A stretch of 64,000 bases of DNA from Mytilus californianus (GCF_021869535.1 NW_026262581.1:78211955-78275954); one strand, 5' to 3'; shown: positions 44,240-56,154, counted from the stretch's first letter. A program made the numbers and translations. Notes: generated from the letters alone by a model not told the origin.

Positions 44240-44745
44240 ATTTATACAAGAGTGACTGTACGCACTGACATGTGTCGACTGCTGGAATGATCGTTATCGA
44301 ATTGATTTTGAAGGTCTGTAAGATAAATAATTTTATAAAAGTATCTCATAAAATTAACATTGTTCATGGAACCATAAAAAAAGTTAAGGTCTGATGAAAC
44401 CTGCCAGACGGACATGAACACATTACAATCATTAAAACCAACCAAAAAAAATGAACATTTACCAATTAATCAAGAAAATAAGTTCAAGGTCACTTAAATA
44501 GTCATATGCGTACGAGCAAATATAGTTGACATATTACTTATGGTATTAGAGATACGGACTTCAACACGAAATGTTAACCTTGATCATAGATATCAACCAT
44601 TATCAGCTATTCATTTTGTTAGGAATTCGCTGAACCATGAAAATGAGGCCAAGGGCAATGGACATATGACAAATAGAAACATCGTTACATAACAGATCTG
44701 TGTGCGAGGCATATTGCAATCAGGCCTTCTAACTTCTAACATATG
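44240..44745. repeat. Family F repeat
   Basis: GAAACCTGCCAGACGGACAT, ATAGTTGACATATTACTTAT, GCTGAACCATGAAAATGAGG are monomer landmarks shared with 46.7-47.26 kb. Confidence 0.55.
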
Positions 44746-44980
44746 AAGCTTCATACAAATAGTTCAAGCCGCCACGAATTTGCATCCCTTGGTCTCGCAT
44801 TCCGACAATTCCAAAATATCAATGTGAATTTTTAGAATAAACATGATAATCCTACTCACATACATCCAATTTCGCGGGTGTCCCTGCTTTCTTATTTCTT
44901 ATAAAATTTTAAGTTGGTACACGATTTAGTTATATAACATCAGTGGCGAATCCAGGCGAATCCAGGCGGCGTATACATAT

Positions 44981-46058
44981 ACAGATGGGTGCGGTCCTAA
45001 CCTGTACACAAGTTAACTTAAAGCAGTCCTTACGACTGCTCTATAGGTTAACTTTGGAAAATTTTAGCAGACCTGTAAGTTAACTTTATCCCTAGCAGAC
45101 CAGACCTCATGTCTGCTTTAATAGGACTGCTGCAGACCAGACCTAAGGACAAGTTTGCTAGAGCAGACCTGTTCCCAGGACAGGTCAGCTCGACCAGACA
45201 AGACAAGACCTGAGGACAGGACTGCTTGACCGAACCAGACCAGACCTGTAGACAGGTCTGCTTGACCAGTCCAGACCTTTGGACAGGTCTGCTTGACCAG
45301 ACCAGACCTGTGGACAGGTCTGCTTGACCAGACCAGACCAGTGGACAGGTCTGCTTGACCAGACCAGACCTGTGGACAGGTCTGCTTGACCAGACCAGAC
45401 CTGTGGACAGGTCTGCTTGACCAGACCAGACCTGTGGACAGGTCTGCTTGACCGGACCAGACCAGACCTGTGGACAAGTTTGGTATTTAACAGAGCAGTC
45501 TTGTCAGTCATGGGGACAGGTCTGCTTTTTAATCGGTCCTATGGATATTCTTTACCACGTTGATACATACAATAAAAGCAGTCCTGTTTACAAGTTAACT
45601 TTGGATCATGTTAACTTTATTTTGGAAGAGCAGACCAGACCAAAGTTAACTTGAGATCAAGTTAACTTTATCTTAGAGGAGCAGACCAGACCAAAGTTAA
45701 CTTTGGATCATGTTAACTTTATCATGGACCAAACCAAAGTTAACTTTTATAAGAACAGGTCTGGTTTGACTTTTGATAGCAGACATGGTCATAAGTTAAC
45801 TTGTGTGTAGGACTGCTTGTGGCAAAGTTAACTTCGTCCAAAGTTAACTTCAATTCTGGACATGGACCTGTCCTGAAGTTAACTTTTCGGGCAATCATTA
45901 AACAGTCATAGGACCAAGTCTGCTTTTTAAGTTAACACAAATTCTGTCCTAGGACCGGTCACAGCAGTCATAAAACCGGCCCTAAGTTAACTTTAACCAG
46001 TCATAAAGTTTGCTTATTAAGTTAACTAGCTGTACAGGTTAGGACTGCACCCATCTGT
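44981..46058. mobile_element. 1.08-kb TIR element dense in GTTAAC and hairpin repeats
   Basis: Ends are inverted over about 37 bp: ACAGATGGGTGCGGTCCTAA, CCTGTACAC, AGTTAAC on the left; GTTAACTAGCTGTACAGG, TTAGGACTGCACCCATCTGT on the right. I count 17 GTTAAC sites, most as the palindrome AAGTTAACTT. At about 45230-45470 seven 31-bp units each contain the hairpin CAGACCTG-TGGA-CAGGTCTG. No transposase or plausible protein. It inserts beside a CAGTGGCGAATCCAG end (44940). No clear target-site duplication was found. Confidence 0.85.
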
Positions 46059-46179
46059 GTGTAGGTCACAGTGTTTACAGATTCAAATAAATAATAAGTT
46101 GTCCTCTGTAAGAAATCGTTTTCCAACCAGCCACCAAACTCCTTTTAATTGCTGAAGTTCAATTATGTTATGCGATTAT

Positions 46180-46692
46180 GCCTTTTTTATCTTTGACAAA
46201 ACCGGATTCTGCCTTGTGAAATCTAGGACAAAACCGTGTTGTACACATTGACAAAACCGGGTGCTTCCATTTTGACATGACCCATTTCTTTCGTTCCATA
46301 CGCAGAAATACAAGTATTGAGGTGCTCAAAGTGACTAGCTTTGCAATCGCCATGTCAATATCTTTCTTTCCGTACCTTTCTTCCCGTACCATGTGAACAA
46401 TTTAAGGAGAAATTAAACAAATTCGAGGCATGGTTCACTCAATTCTCCATTTTGACGTGCATTTTTACTTATTTCTCCGTTAATCTAGAACGGTTGTAGA
46501 AAATATTACATCTCACAATAGAAAATAGTTGTTATATATGTATAAATATTCTTCGATATCATAACAATAACAAATAAATAAACAGAAAACTACCTTTTCT
46601 CTATCTATTGATGTTCCGTCACCGTGCCGAATATTAGATACCATCGAGTCCAAACATGTTTTGCCGGGGTAGTTTAGACACAGTGATATAGT
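46180..46692 (-). repeat. Right arm of ~500-bp inverted duplication
   Basis: Reverse complement of 42260-42750 with few differences by eye. Minus-strand open stretch 46392-46168 contains MAIAKLVTLSTSILVFLRME and KWVMSKWKHPVLSM; in the left arm the equivalent frame is interrupted. No domain recognised. Confidence 0.9.
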
Positions 46693-47262
46693 TGACTTGC
46701 TGCTGATATTATTTGAGAAACGGACCTAACAGCGAACATTTAACCGTGACCAAAATGAACCCTGAAAATGAGACCAAGGACAGATGAACCCTGTCCGACA
46801 GATATTAACTACTAACAATAACTCCATACGCAAACTAAAGTTGACGTATTGCTTATAGTATGGGTTGAAGGGACCAATGGACCATGAAAATTGGGTTGAG
46901 GTCAGATAAACCCTACGTGAACACCGCACAGTAATTTTATACACGAACGGTGGTTGACCTGCCTATAGTATATGTAAAACGCATTTTACCAAAACACTAA
47001 GCGTTTACCAATGCACCTCGAAAATAAGAGTAAGGGAAAATTAACCCTGCCAAACGGACATGCATTACTAAAAATCATTTCATACAACAAATATAATTGA
47101 TGTATCGGGAATATTATCCGAAAAACGGACTTAACCACGAAAATGTGACCTAGATTACTGTTACATTGAATGAGGTCAAGGATGGAGGAACACTGTCTGA
47201 GTGACATGTAAACTGTACAATGATTCCATATATCAATATTGAGATATGATAAATTATAGTTG
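46690..47262. repeat. Family F tandem repeat, about four ~150-bp monomers
   Basis: Monomers start TTGACTTGCTGCTGATA, TTGACGTATTGCTTATAG, TTGACCTGCCTATAGTAT, TTGATGTATCGGGAATAT and share AACCCTGCCAAACGGACATG-like text. Non-coding. Confidence 0.65.
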
Positions 47263-47510
47263 CGGCCTTCAACAATGAGCAACAATCAATACCGTAAAGT
47301 AAGCTATAAATGCCCATGCTATGACAAAATGTAAAACATTATATCAAACAACAGCATTATGACCTGAATTTTTTAAAGGCTTCAGACTTGGAACTGACAA
47401 ATATAAGATGTGGCGGGGATCAGCACGTTTTCTAGCGATCAACCAACTCCTTAATTACAGCGGTGTAACGGAATATAACATAAGAACAAACTCTAAAAAT
47501 CAGTTGGAAA
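47255..47510 (+). repeat. Family A repeat
   Basis: GCGGCCTTCAACAATGAGCA, ACCGTAAAGTAAGCTATAAA, GATGTGGCGGGGATCAGC, AACATAAGAACAAACTCT. Confidence 0.7.
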
Positions 47511-47634
47511 GTGAAAGAATTATCAGATCGGCACAAAGCATAAAAACAACTAACAAAAAAACAAAAAATAAAATAAACAAACAGAAAATTGAAACAACTT
47601 AGCGATATAAGATTACACAAAGTTACTGAAAAAC

Positions 47635-48060
47635 AGTTCAAATACAAACATAAGAAGATGTGGTATGCTTGCCAATGAGACAACTCTCTACAACTGACCA
47701 AATGACATAAAAGATAACAACTATATATCACCGTACAGCCTTCAACAATGAGAAAAACCCATTCCACATAATCAGCTATAAAAGGACCGAACATGACAAA
47801 TGTTACACCATTCAAACGAGAAAACTAACGGCCTGTACTAATGTCAAAACAATGAAGGAAAAAAAAAATATGATAAACAGCAACAAACGACAACAACTGG
47901 ATTACAGGCTCGTGACTTGGGACAGGCACATACAGAATGTGGCGGGGTTAAACATGTTTACAGGCGCGCCAATCCTTTCCCTAAGCTAGGACAGTGGTGT
48001 AAAGTTCAACATAAGAACAAACTATAGAAATCAATAACAGGTTATAGATAAATAATATTT
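47635..48060 (+). repeat. Family A repeat, full copy
   Basis: GAAGATGTGGTATGCTTGCC, CCGTACAGCCTTCAACAATG, CAGGCACATACAGAATGTGG, AACATAAGAACAAACTATAG. Lies directly after another copy in the same orientation. Confidence 0.8.
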
Positions 48061-48135
48061 TCCCAGAACTTATGCAATGCCAAAATAGAAGTATCGACCG
48101 GATAATACCCAAATACTTATGAAAAAAAATGTCGC

Positions 48136-48822
48136 AGGCCAGACAAACTAGAGTGGGTGGCGCATATTCGCCTTGGACACATTTTCGCCGTTTAGCTATT
48201 TTTTCTGTCCTGTCAAATGTGTGTGCCTTTACCCAATACTTGCCTAAATAGATGGTAAAGGCTGATTGTAATGTTACAACTGTTGATATTCCTCTTAACC
48301 CCATTTCCAAGGTTATTCTCACACATTGAGAAATACACAGGTGTTTTTAAATGATTTTGGCAATTATGTAAGATTTATATGGCAATCGTGCGCAGTCTTA
48401 AAGTAAATATTTGTGAAAAAAATCGTATAGGAATGATCTCTCAAGCTAATTCATGTAATTGCAAACATTCTTTTTTGTAATATATCAGGATAATGAGTAT
48501 GGTCATATCATACATTGCGTCGAAAATGTGTCCTCCATGGTACACGAACCACTTGATTTCCTCTCGAGTTTGCGTTCGTTTTTAGAACAATTTATCAATG
48601 TTTTGTAGATAATTTCTTTATCAAACATTTTTTTTCATATAGTTAAATTACTGAAACCTTCATAAAAAGTTCCAAATATTCGAATGTAGGTCAGATGTAA
48701 TTGGAAATGAACGATTTATGCGGCGAATATGGGTCTCTCACTCTATTTATTTTAAGATCAAACAATTTAACAGATCAAAATGTATTGTAAAAAAGATGTA
48801 GGAAAGTTGGCAGTCTGAATCA
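48136..48822 (+). mobile_element. Nested elements: ~90-bp host repeat containing a ~596-bp TIR insertion
   Basis: Insertion 48151-48746 has inverted ends AGAGTGGGTGGCGCATATTC, GCC and GGCGAATATGGGTCTCTCAC, TCT, plus a second internal inverted pair (GGACACATTTTCG at 48174 and CGAAAATGTGTCC at 48524). Its flanks CAGGCCAGACAAACT and TTTATTTTAAGATCAAACAA are contiguous, without the insertion, in inverted orientation at 52800-52888. Confidence 0.85.
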
Positions 48823-49264
48823 ATCATTTTCAATGCAATAGTAAATTTTAAAAAATCGCTCATTGAAAAGTGTTGAATAGTGAACTTATCTCACGGATGA
48901 AATATGACCTAAGGATGAATGTAAATATTATACTATAATTTTAATAGTTTTCTGAGGTTCAGATGTTTGTAAAAGCGTAAAAAAAGTTTTTTTTATACCT
49001 TTAAAAGACATTGTTTGCATTCCTTTAAAATTGTTTCACGAAACACGAAATAGTTTCCTTACAGAAAATATAACTATCATTGGGATTGGTATTGAATTAA
49101 AATTCACACTTTTTCAACGTTTTACGTTGAAATTTTATAGAGTTTATGAATTCAAAAGTCCAACAGTTTATTTTGAAATAAATGCAATCTATTTACTCCA
49201 GAGATCTTACATCTCGCATTTAAAAACAAACAAATGCGAGCAAAAGAAAAGAAAAGAAGATAAA
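48823..49264. other. Intergenic, nothing recognised
   Basis: AT-rich; an 84-codon open stretch (49031-49285 +) has no recognisable domain. Confidence 0.4.
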
Positions 49265-49990
49265 AATATAAATCAATTGCTTTAAAAAAGCAATTGTAAA
49301 CGGTCTTTCCCCCCTTCTGAAACATGATTGATTGATATGTTTGTTTGTTTGTTTGTTTGTTTGTTTGTTTCTTTCTTTAAAGGGTCCATATTAGTGTGTT
49401 GGTTAAGTTTCTATATTTAGCTAGTTGGAAAGTTTTTATTCTATTTCAGGTCCCGCGCGCGTATTTGTCTCGCGCCAGATTGTGTCGTCACGTGACGAAG
49501 CTTTTATAATAGCGAAAACAGCATTTTTATTTCTTTTTAGGTGGAGACGTTGGACAGACAACATGTAAAGTGACGGAATACACACAATGTATTTCTTTTG
49601 TCATTCTAGGTATTTGATGTTTTGATCACAGTTCACGAGCAGTGCATGCTTTGGATTTAATTGATCCTGTGTAACTTTCAAACACGTTTATCGATTATTT
49701 TCATACAATGTACATTTTTCAGCACCAGTTTGTATTTTAATCTAGGAGCAGACATTTTATTGTAGGATTTCCCTGAGATGTACGGAGCTAGCAAGCGATT
49801 TTTACGGCATTGCAATTTCTTTTCTCAACGAAAATTCTTGGGAGGTAGCTGCACCACGTTATTCTATAAAGATGTAATACATGCATACCCTGCTGACTGC
49901 AAATTTTGAGGTCAATTGGACATGTAGTTTCAGAGTTGATCAGACAACAAGCATGTGGATTTTTTTTTTCTGAAGAGATGTAAATACAAT
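49265..49990. repeat. Partial unit of GGTCTTTCC family plus GC-richer patch
   Basis: CAATTGCTTTAAAAAAGCAA then GTAAACGGTCTTTCCCCCC resembles the unit start seen at 50.0 and 50.9 kb. A (GTTT)n tract at 49338-49370. A patch with CCCGCGCGCGTATTTGTCTC and GTCGTCACGTGACGAAGC lies at 49451-49503. Confidence 0.45.
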
Positions 49991-49997
49991 ATTAAAA

Positions 49998-52300
49998 ACC
50001 AATTGTTCAGAGAACAATTGAAGGTCTTTCCACCCGAAACGATATATTTTGATGTGAAAAATATTAAAACTCGGTTAGAAATGTAATTTTCAGCGCCAAA
50101 TGATTATTATACGCTGAATTTAAAAATATATGGTTTCTATACATTTTTGTTTGCAATAAGGGAGATAATTTGTAACTTCCGGTTTGAAAAAGGTCACTTC
50201 CGGTATCATTTGATAGTTTACTTGACACTGATTCCAAAAACACTCTAGGTCTCTACTATATATTGTAAATGAGTTATATTACCATACAGCTAATATTAGA
50301 TATAAAAGGGGCGAAAACTCCCATTAAATGTCTACGCACCCTTTCAACTAAAATTTACGTGTTACGACATGTCTCAACTAACAATTCTGTAAAAATATTT
50401 TGTCGATATCTTATTCAGTCTCTGAAAATAAGTGATAACAAGCCAAAATCAAAATTTAGAATATGACCTTGACCTTTGACCTTGACTTTATTTTCTTTTT
50501 TTTTTGGACAGAGGACCTCAAATCAAAAGACCTCAGGTCTCTATAAGTTATGGTTTTTCAGTTAAGAATGCACATCACTTTTATCAAATGCATAAGGGAA
50601 AATAATTCTCATATGGAGTCTCCGGATAGCTTCGGTCAAAATTGATCAAATCATCCGGAGGATATAGTGAGCAATTTGGTAAAATAAATTAGTCGGTTTC
50701 TTGTGCGGTTGCGACGTATAAGTAATAACAAGAAAAACAGTGTTCAGGGAGTAAACTCTTATATGGGAAAGTATTCGATTACGCGGTGTCAGTTTCAAAA
50801 GCGTATTAACTGTTTGATATCATATACCATATGTCTAAGTCACATCTTGCGAAACAAAAAAACAGCGAAGTAAAAAAATTAGGCGGAAGAAAAAAAAATA
50901 ATAATTAAAAACCAATTGTTCAGAGAACAATTGAAGGTCTTTCCACATCAATGTTCTAAATTATTGATGAGAAGCTACATCCAGTTTACTCAAAATTACT
51001 ATTGGCGTCCAAGCTTTGGTTTCTTCATACTGATTCAATTAATATATGGTTTATATATACTTTTGCCTGAAATAAGGGAGATAATTGCCAACTTCCGGTT
51101 TAGAAAATGTTACTTCCGGTCTCATATGATAGCTTTATTTATACTGATTCCAAAAATATATAGTTTATATATCCTTTTCCATGTAAAAAGGGAGATACTT
51201 AGCTACTTCCGGTTTAGAAAATGTCACTTCCGGTCTCATATGATAGCTTTATTCACACTGATTCCAAAAATATATAGTTTGTATATACTTATGGCTGTAA
51301 TAAGGAAGATAATATGCTACTTCCGGTTTATAAAATGTTACTTCCGGTCTCAAAAGATAGGTTAACCTATGGTCATTCAAAAAATATATGGTTTCTAGGT
51401 ACTTTTCCATGAAATAAGTGCAAAAAATACTACTTCCGGTTCACTCAAGGTCACTTCCGGTTGACATTTTTCAAGGTCATAGGTCAACCAACAGTTTGCA
51501 AAAGACCTTATGGCTTTATCATGTAACAAGTTGGAGTAATAATCAATTAACCTTAAATTGAATCATTTCAGGGACAATAACTCCTATAAGATGTCATTGG
51601 ATTGTTTCAGACCAAATGTATCATATCTTAATCACAATTAGGCAAACATTTTGCACTTGATCTTTAATTTGTATCTTTAAAAGTGACAGAGGAGATCAAA
51701 TAACAAGGAAAAGTCAAAATTTAGAATATGACCTTGACGTTTGACCTTGGCCTCAATTTTATTTAAATGAACCAAGGAACTCAAATCAATATACCTTAGG
51801 TCTCTATCACTTACCATTCATGCTATACATTTATATATCCCTTATGTCAAATACAGAAGGGGAAATAACTCTCATATGGAGTTTACGTACCGCCTCGGTC
51901 AAAATTGGACAAAACATCCTGAGGATATAACGAGCAATTTGGTAAAATAAGTTTGTCGCTTCCTTTAACGGTTATGGAGGAGATGCAGTAACAAGGAAAA
52001 CAGTGTTCGGGGAGATAACTCCTACAAAGAAAATTGTTCGGCTTAGAATGGGTGAAAATAAAAAGCGCATAAACTGTATGATATTGTATAAGAAATATCT
52101 AAGCGACATCTTGCGAAACAAAAATTTTACGTGAGAACAAAATTAGGCGGAAGAAAAATAATAATGATAATAATCAGAACAAATACAATAGGTCTTTCCA
52201 CAGAAAAGTGGAAAGACCTAATCAGAAGAAAACCAATAGGTCTTTCCACGGAAAAGTGGAAAGACCTAATTACAGAAATGGAAGCATTAATATTAATCAG
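49998..52300. repeat. Large tandem repeat (family E), two units with ACTTCCGGT subrepeats
   Basis: Both units start ACCAATTGTTCAGAGAACAA, TTGAAGGTCTTTCCAC (about 50000 and 50910) and share the body GACCTTGACCTTTGACCTTG, AGCAATTTGGTAAAATAA, CATCTTGCGAAACAAAAA. Unit 2 has its ~110-bp subrepeat (GGGAGATA...CTACTTCCGGTTTAGAAAA, CACTTCCGGTCTCATATG) amplified. The right end carries inverted GGTCTTTCCAC / GTGGAAAGACC pairs at 52191-52268. An open stretch of 149 codons (50916-51365) is a by-product of the subrepeats. Confidence 0.8.
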
Positions 52301-52714
52301 ATAGGAATAGAATGAAAATTGAACTGAATACGCCATAATATATTTTCATTCGATTTTTTCATTTTTAGATTTTCCAGATGAAAACTAAATTCCTATTTTG
52401 TTTACGTAACTTTAAATATCCTATACATTTTGCAATGGAATGGTCGGCAACTTACTAAATTACGTCATATAATTTGAATATGTGTAAGAACTTTTAAATT
52501 ACTTAATTATATAGAAAGTTAAATTAGTTAAAAAGTTTAAATACGCGTGTTTTTTTTTTTTTTTTTTTTGATTAGCTGGACATAAAACCCTTAATAACTT
52601 AAACAGTTTTAAACTGTAGGGACACAATAGATTATAATTACGTAAAGGTGTGCTTACTTTATGCCTCTTTATGCTGTCATGATTTCCTATATGCATCAAA
52701 TTTACTTTTGTTAA
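52301..52714. other. AT-rich spacer
   Basis: Poly-T tract at 52550-52569. Nothing else seen. Confidence 0.4.
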
Positions 52715-52930
52715 AAAGGCGGAAGATACAAAAGAGAGAATCAAACGCATCATTGAAGAGAGACCCTCTAAATCGTGGCAAAAATTGAAAAAAAAATGAC
52801 AACTGCCAACTTTCCTACATCTTTTTTACAATACATTTTGATCTGTTAAATTGTTTGATCTTAAAATAAACAGTTTGTCTGGCCTGAATATAAAGAACTA
52901 AATACTGGGCAACACAAACCGCACAAAATT
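52715..52930 (-). repeat. RT-element tail interrupted by the ~90-bp repeat
   Basis: AAAGGCGGAAGATACAAAAG and GAACTAAATACTGGGCAACA are tail landmarks. Between them, 52798-52888 is the inverted copy of the repeat that hosts the insertion at 48.15 kb, here uninterrupted. Confidence 0.75.
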
Positions 52931-53784
52931 TCTGTTGTGAAAGGGTGTTGTGCTTTTGTGTGAAATTATTTTTTGTAGCATTAGCCGTTTTATTCAATGT
53001 TAACCTTAACTTGAAAATGTAAAACAAATTTCTGCTAAAACCATTTTAAATATGCGAATAATTATGACTTATATTAATTTTACATTTTTCATTGCATTTT
53101 CTTTTTTTAAATCATCGTCAGCCATTATTTACCATTTGTTTCGCTTTTTGGGGCTATTTGTAGAATTTTCCAGTCAGCAAGGTTGGTGGTAATATAAGTT
53201 ATTTTGGCACTTTTCAAGATAAGTTAGCACATCAGTTAAACGGTTACATGTAAAACCCTTACTATATACATTTATGTAGTGAAAGCAGTTAACCATATGA
53301 TATGGCTGTACATGTCATAGACACCAATAACAAAACAAGTAAAACAATACCAAAAAAAGATCATATACACGAATATTTGTTGGTAACTGCCTCATTGGAG
53401 TCTTTACAAAGAATACGTAAATATGAAATACGAAAAAATAGCGTGAACTTGATCCTAGTTTATCAAGTATATGTTATTCGTTCATTTCGAGCAAAAAACG
53501 TTCAACATTAATTACATGTTTCGTGATGCTGATTATCTATATATTAATATTGTTAAATTTCATCTCGAAACATCATTTTAGATGCATTCAATTATTCTTT
53601 GATTATTTATTTCAGCATAATATTTGTTCCGAATGTATTTCCTGAAAGCAAAAACAGAAAATATGTTTTTAGTATTTCTAATACAGACAGCTGATCTGTT
53701 GACCGTTATAGCACAACGTAAGATGATGTAATGTAATATTCAAAGTTTTGTCGACTATATGCCAAATGTATACAATTGTTCATA
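52931..53784. other. Intergenic, nothing recognised
   Basis: AT-rich; no exon with a signal peptide or other recognisable start for the downstream gene. Confidence 0.4.
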
Positions 53785-54245
53785 AACAATGAGAATCTGT
53801 TGTGATTCCTGATGAGACAACAATCCAAATGAAGCGCACTGAAGCAACGATAGATGACCGCATGACCTTCAACAATGAGCAAAACCCATACCGTATGGTC
53901 CGTTTTAGAGGCCCGACATAGTGAAACAATTCAAACGGAAAAAACGAACTGCATTATTTATGACAAGGCAATAAACGAAAAACAAATATACCAGACAGAT
54001 GCTCTTGCTCATATAGAATGTGGCGAGGTTAAATATGTTGTGACTTCTCACCCTTCTCTAACTTTTGACAGTGGTGTAACAGCATAACATAAGAAAAAAC
54101 TGTAAAATCAAGTTAGAAATAAGTCAGATGGACTCGAAACATAAAAAAAAAAAAAATAATTTAAAGCACCGATCTTAGTGTACTCGTAGTTTTTGAAAGC
54201 GCAGTTAAGGTCAATAATAACTAATAAATAGCTCTTGTTCTCTAA
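53785..54245 (+). repeat. Family A repeat, diverged full copy
   Basis: ACCGCATGACCTTCAACAAT, CATACCGTATGGTCCG, ATATAGAATGTGGCGAGGTT, CAGTGGTGTAACAGC. Confidence 0.7.
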
Positions 54246-54399
54246 GACTAAATTCTTTTCTTCCTTACATTGACCGCATGATCTTCAACAATGTGCTCTT
54301 ACCTAGCGTTATGTTGACTATCTTTCAAAGATAAGAAGGGTCTAGTAGATTCCTTGGAAAAGTGTGAAATACTTTGTAAATTAGCATCGCTTTTCTGTA

Positions 54400-54510
54400 A
54401 TTACCTTCTTCAGGAAGACTCAAAGCCAAATATATTAAAGCTAAGGATGTACATTAATAAGATCTAAATTAATTGAAGAGCTATATGACAAAAGAGAAAT
54501 TAGAAATGGA
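54400..54510 (-). repeat. Family C repeat
   Basis: ACCTTCTTCAGGAAGACTC, AAGCTAAGGATGTAC and TTGAAGAGCTATATGAC match 57945-58060 and, inverted, 60540-60720. Confidence 0.6.
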
Positions 54511-55259
54511 ATATTTTGTACAAGCCCTATTTTTACCTTGAAAATTATACAAATTATAAAATTTTCATTTTGAAAACCCTTTGAATTGCATGTGTCGTTC
54601 TAAACAAAATAACATATCAAACGGTATGAAGAACCTTCAACTAAGCTTTTCTCGTCAAAGAAGTAATTACGAGGATGCATTTTTACACTTCTGTAAGCAT
54701 TACACAAACTAACTTTGTAAGGAAGTCTTCTAGTTTTTTTAGCTTACATTCATCGTTCAAAAAAAGTTCAAGTCCATACTTTTATGCACAATTAAAGTTC
54801 AATAATGTACTCGTCAAATTGAAACCATTAGTAACAACATGCATGATAAAGGTGTAATCACACATTAAAATTTGGTTTTGGCAATATTTCGGCTCTTGCG
54901 GGCGAATTTTGAAGAAAAAAATTGAAGTAACAAAATATAATTCTTAAAATTTGAATAAGAAATAGAAAAATATCAAGGAACAAACATGTAAGTGTAGCAG
55001 GTTGGCCTGCAATTGAGATTAAGATCTTTGATCTAAAATTGTGAGAAACATATTTTGTTGGCTTTTTTGGCATGAGTATCTTACATCTTGTCATCTATTT
55101 TAATCAACTTACTTCATTAATTACTTGAAATCCAACATGTTGTTGTTTTATTAACTAAATAAAAAAAACTACCAAGCACAAACCTACATACAATTTTCCT
55201 AGTAAACGAATTTAAGTCTGAAACGGTTATTTTGATCTTTATCTCAAAAATTAATTAAA
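54511..55259. other. Intergenic, nothing recognised
   Basis: AT-rich; no gene seen. Confidence 0.4.
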
Positions 55260-55500
55260 TTATCAAGTTATGTTCAGTCTTTCAGTCAATTTTCAGATTA
55301 ATTGACTGCGGTAAATTCAGTATCGTTCAGACGACTCGCTTGTAGTAAATTTAGTATTGTTCAGTAGCTTTCCGTAAAATGCAGAATGTTGTTGATCTGT
55401 ACAGGTAAGTAACAACTACTGAACAGTCGGAATTTAGACTGAACAGATCTTAATTGACTGCACGCGAATGGTTTGAACAGTACATAATTGACTGCATTGG
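55260..55500. repeat. Cluster of repeated words AATTGACTGC and TTCAG
   Basis: AATTGACTGC occurs three times (55300, 55452, 55486), with inverted pairs GTTCAGTAG / CTACTGAAC around 55356 and 55417. Looks like a small foldback or word-built element; no defined ends. Confidence 0.4.
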
Positions 55501-56154
55501 AAAAAACTAAAATTCTTTTACTAGTGTTTGACAAATGATGAAAAATCTATACAATAGACCGTTTCGAGTACGTTGCATTTCTGTCAAAAACTTTAGTTTT
55601 AGTGAACATCATTCGTGCGTTCAGGGGCATCGTCACTTCTTTCCCATGTTGAGCGAGCGATGGATAACATATGATTCTATATTGCACGAATTATTCGGCA
55701 AATTAAGTTTTATAATTGATTATCAGCACTGCTGTCATTAGGGAATTGTGATTAAGTACCTATGGAACAAACATTATTTCTAGTTTATCCTGCATAATGA
55801 CGACCACGAGGACGCTTTATGAACTTTAATAGTGCAGGAATACAGGCGATCCCCTCTATCTGGTAAATGACGTCATAAAGGCAGGTATAAACGACGAACT
55901 TTTCCAGTAAAGAACATAAGTCGAAAGTTGTTTTTATTGAGACTCTTCCTACATCTTTTTTGTTACTACATGTAACATCTATGTTATATAGGCACCTACG
56001 TTTTAATATTGTATTTATATTGTGTCATAGATCATACTTATTCGTTCAGTGTATGATCACTTTTTTTTGTTTAATGTGTTTTATATCGAGTTTAGCCATT
56101 TCAATTGATATTTTATAGTGTGTCTTTTTATTTTGTAATGTTACACTACTGTCT
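55501..56154. other. Intergenic, slightly GC-richer
   Basis: Positions 55550-55920 are less AT-rich than the surroundings. No exon or repeat was identified. It could hold the unseen first exon or promoter of the next gene, but nothing in it shows this. Confidence 0.3.

Noticed and set aside
45118-45511. Long minus-strand open stretches (108-119 codons) rich in GLVWSSRPVHRS
   Set aside because: Produced by the 31-bp hairpin repeat, open in two frames at once; not a gene.
47432-47815. 127-codon minus-strand ORF with hydrophobic runs
   Set aside because: Spans two adjacent family A repeats; antisense of repeat text, no signal of a real membrane protein gene.
50916-51365. 149-codon ORF with repeated FRFRKCYFRS segments
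   Set aside because: It follows the ~110-bp ACTTCCGGT subrepeat; the homologous unit at 50.0-50.9 kb is not open, so coding is unlikely.
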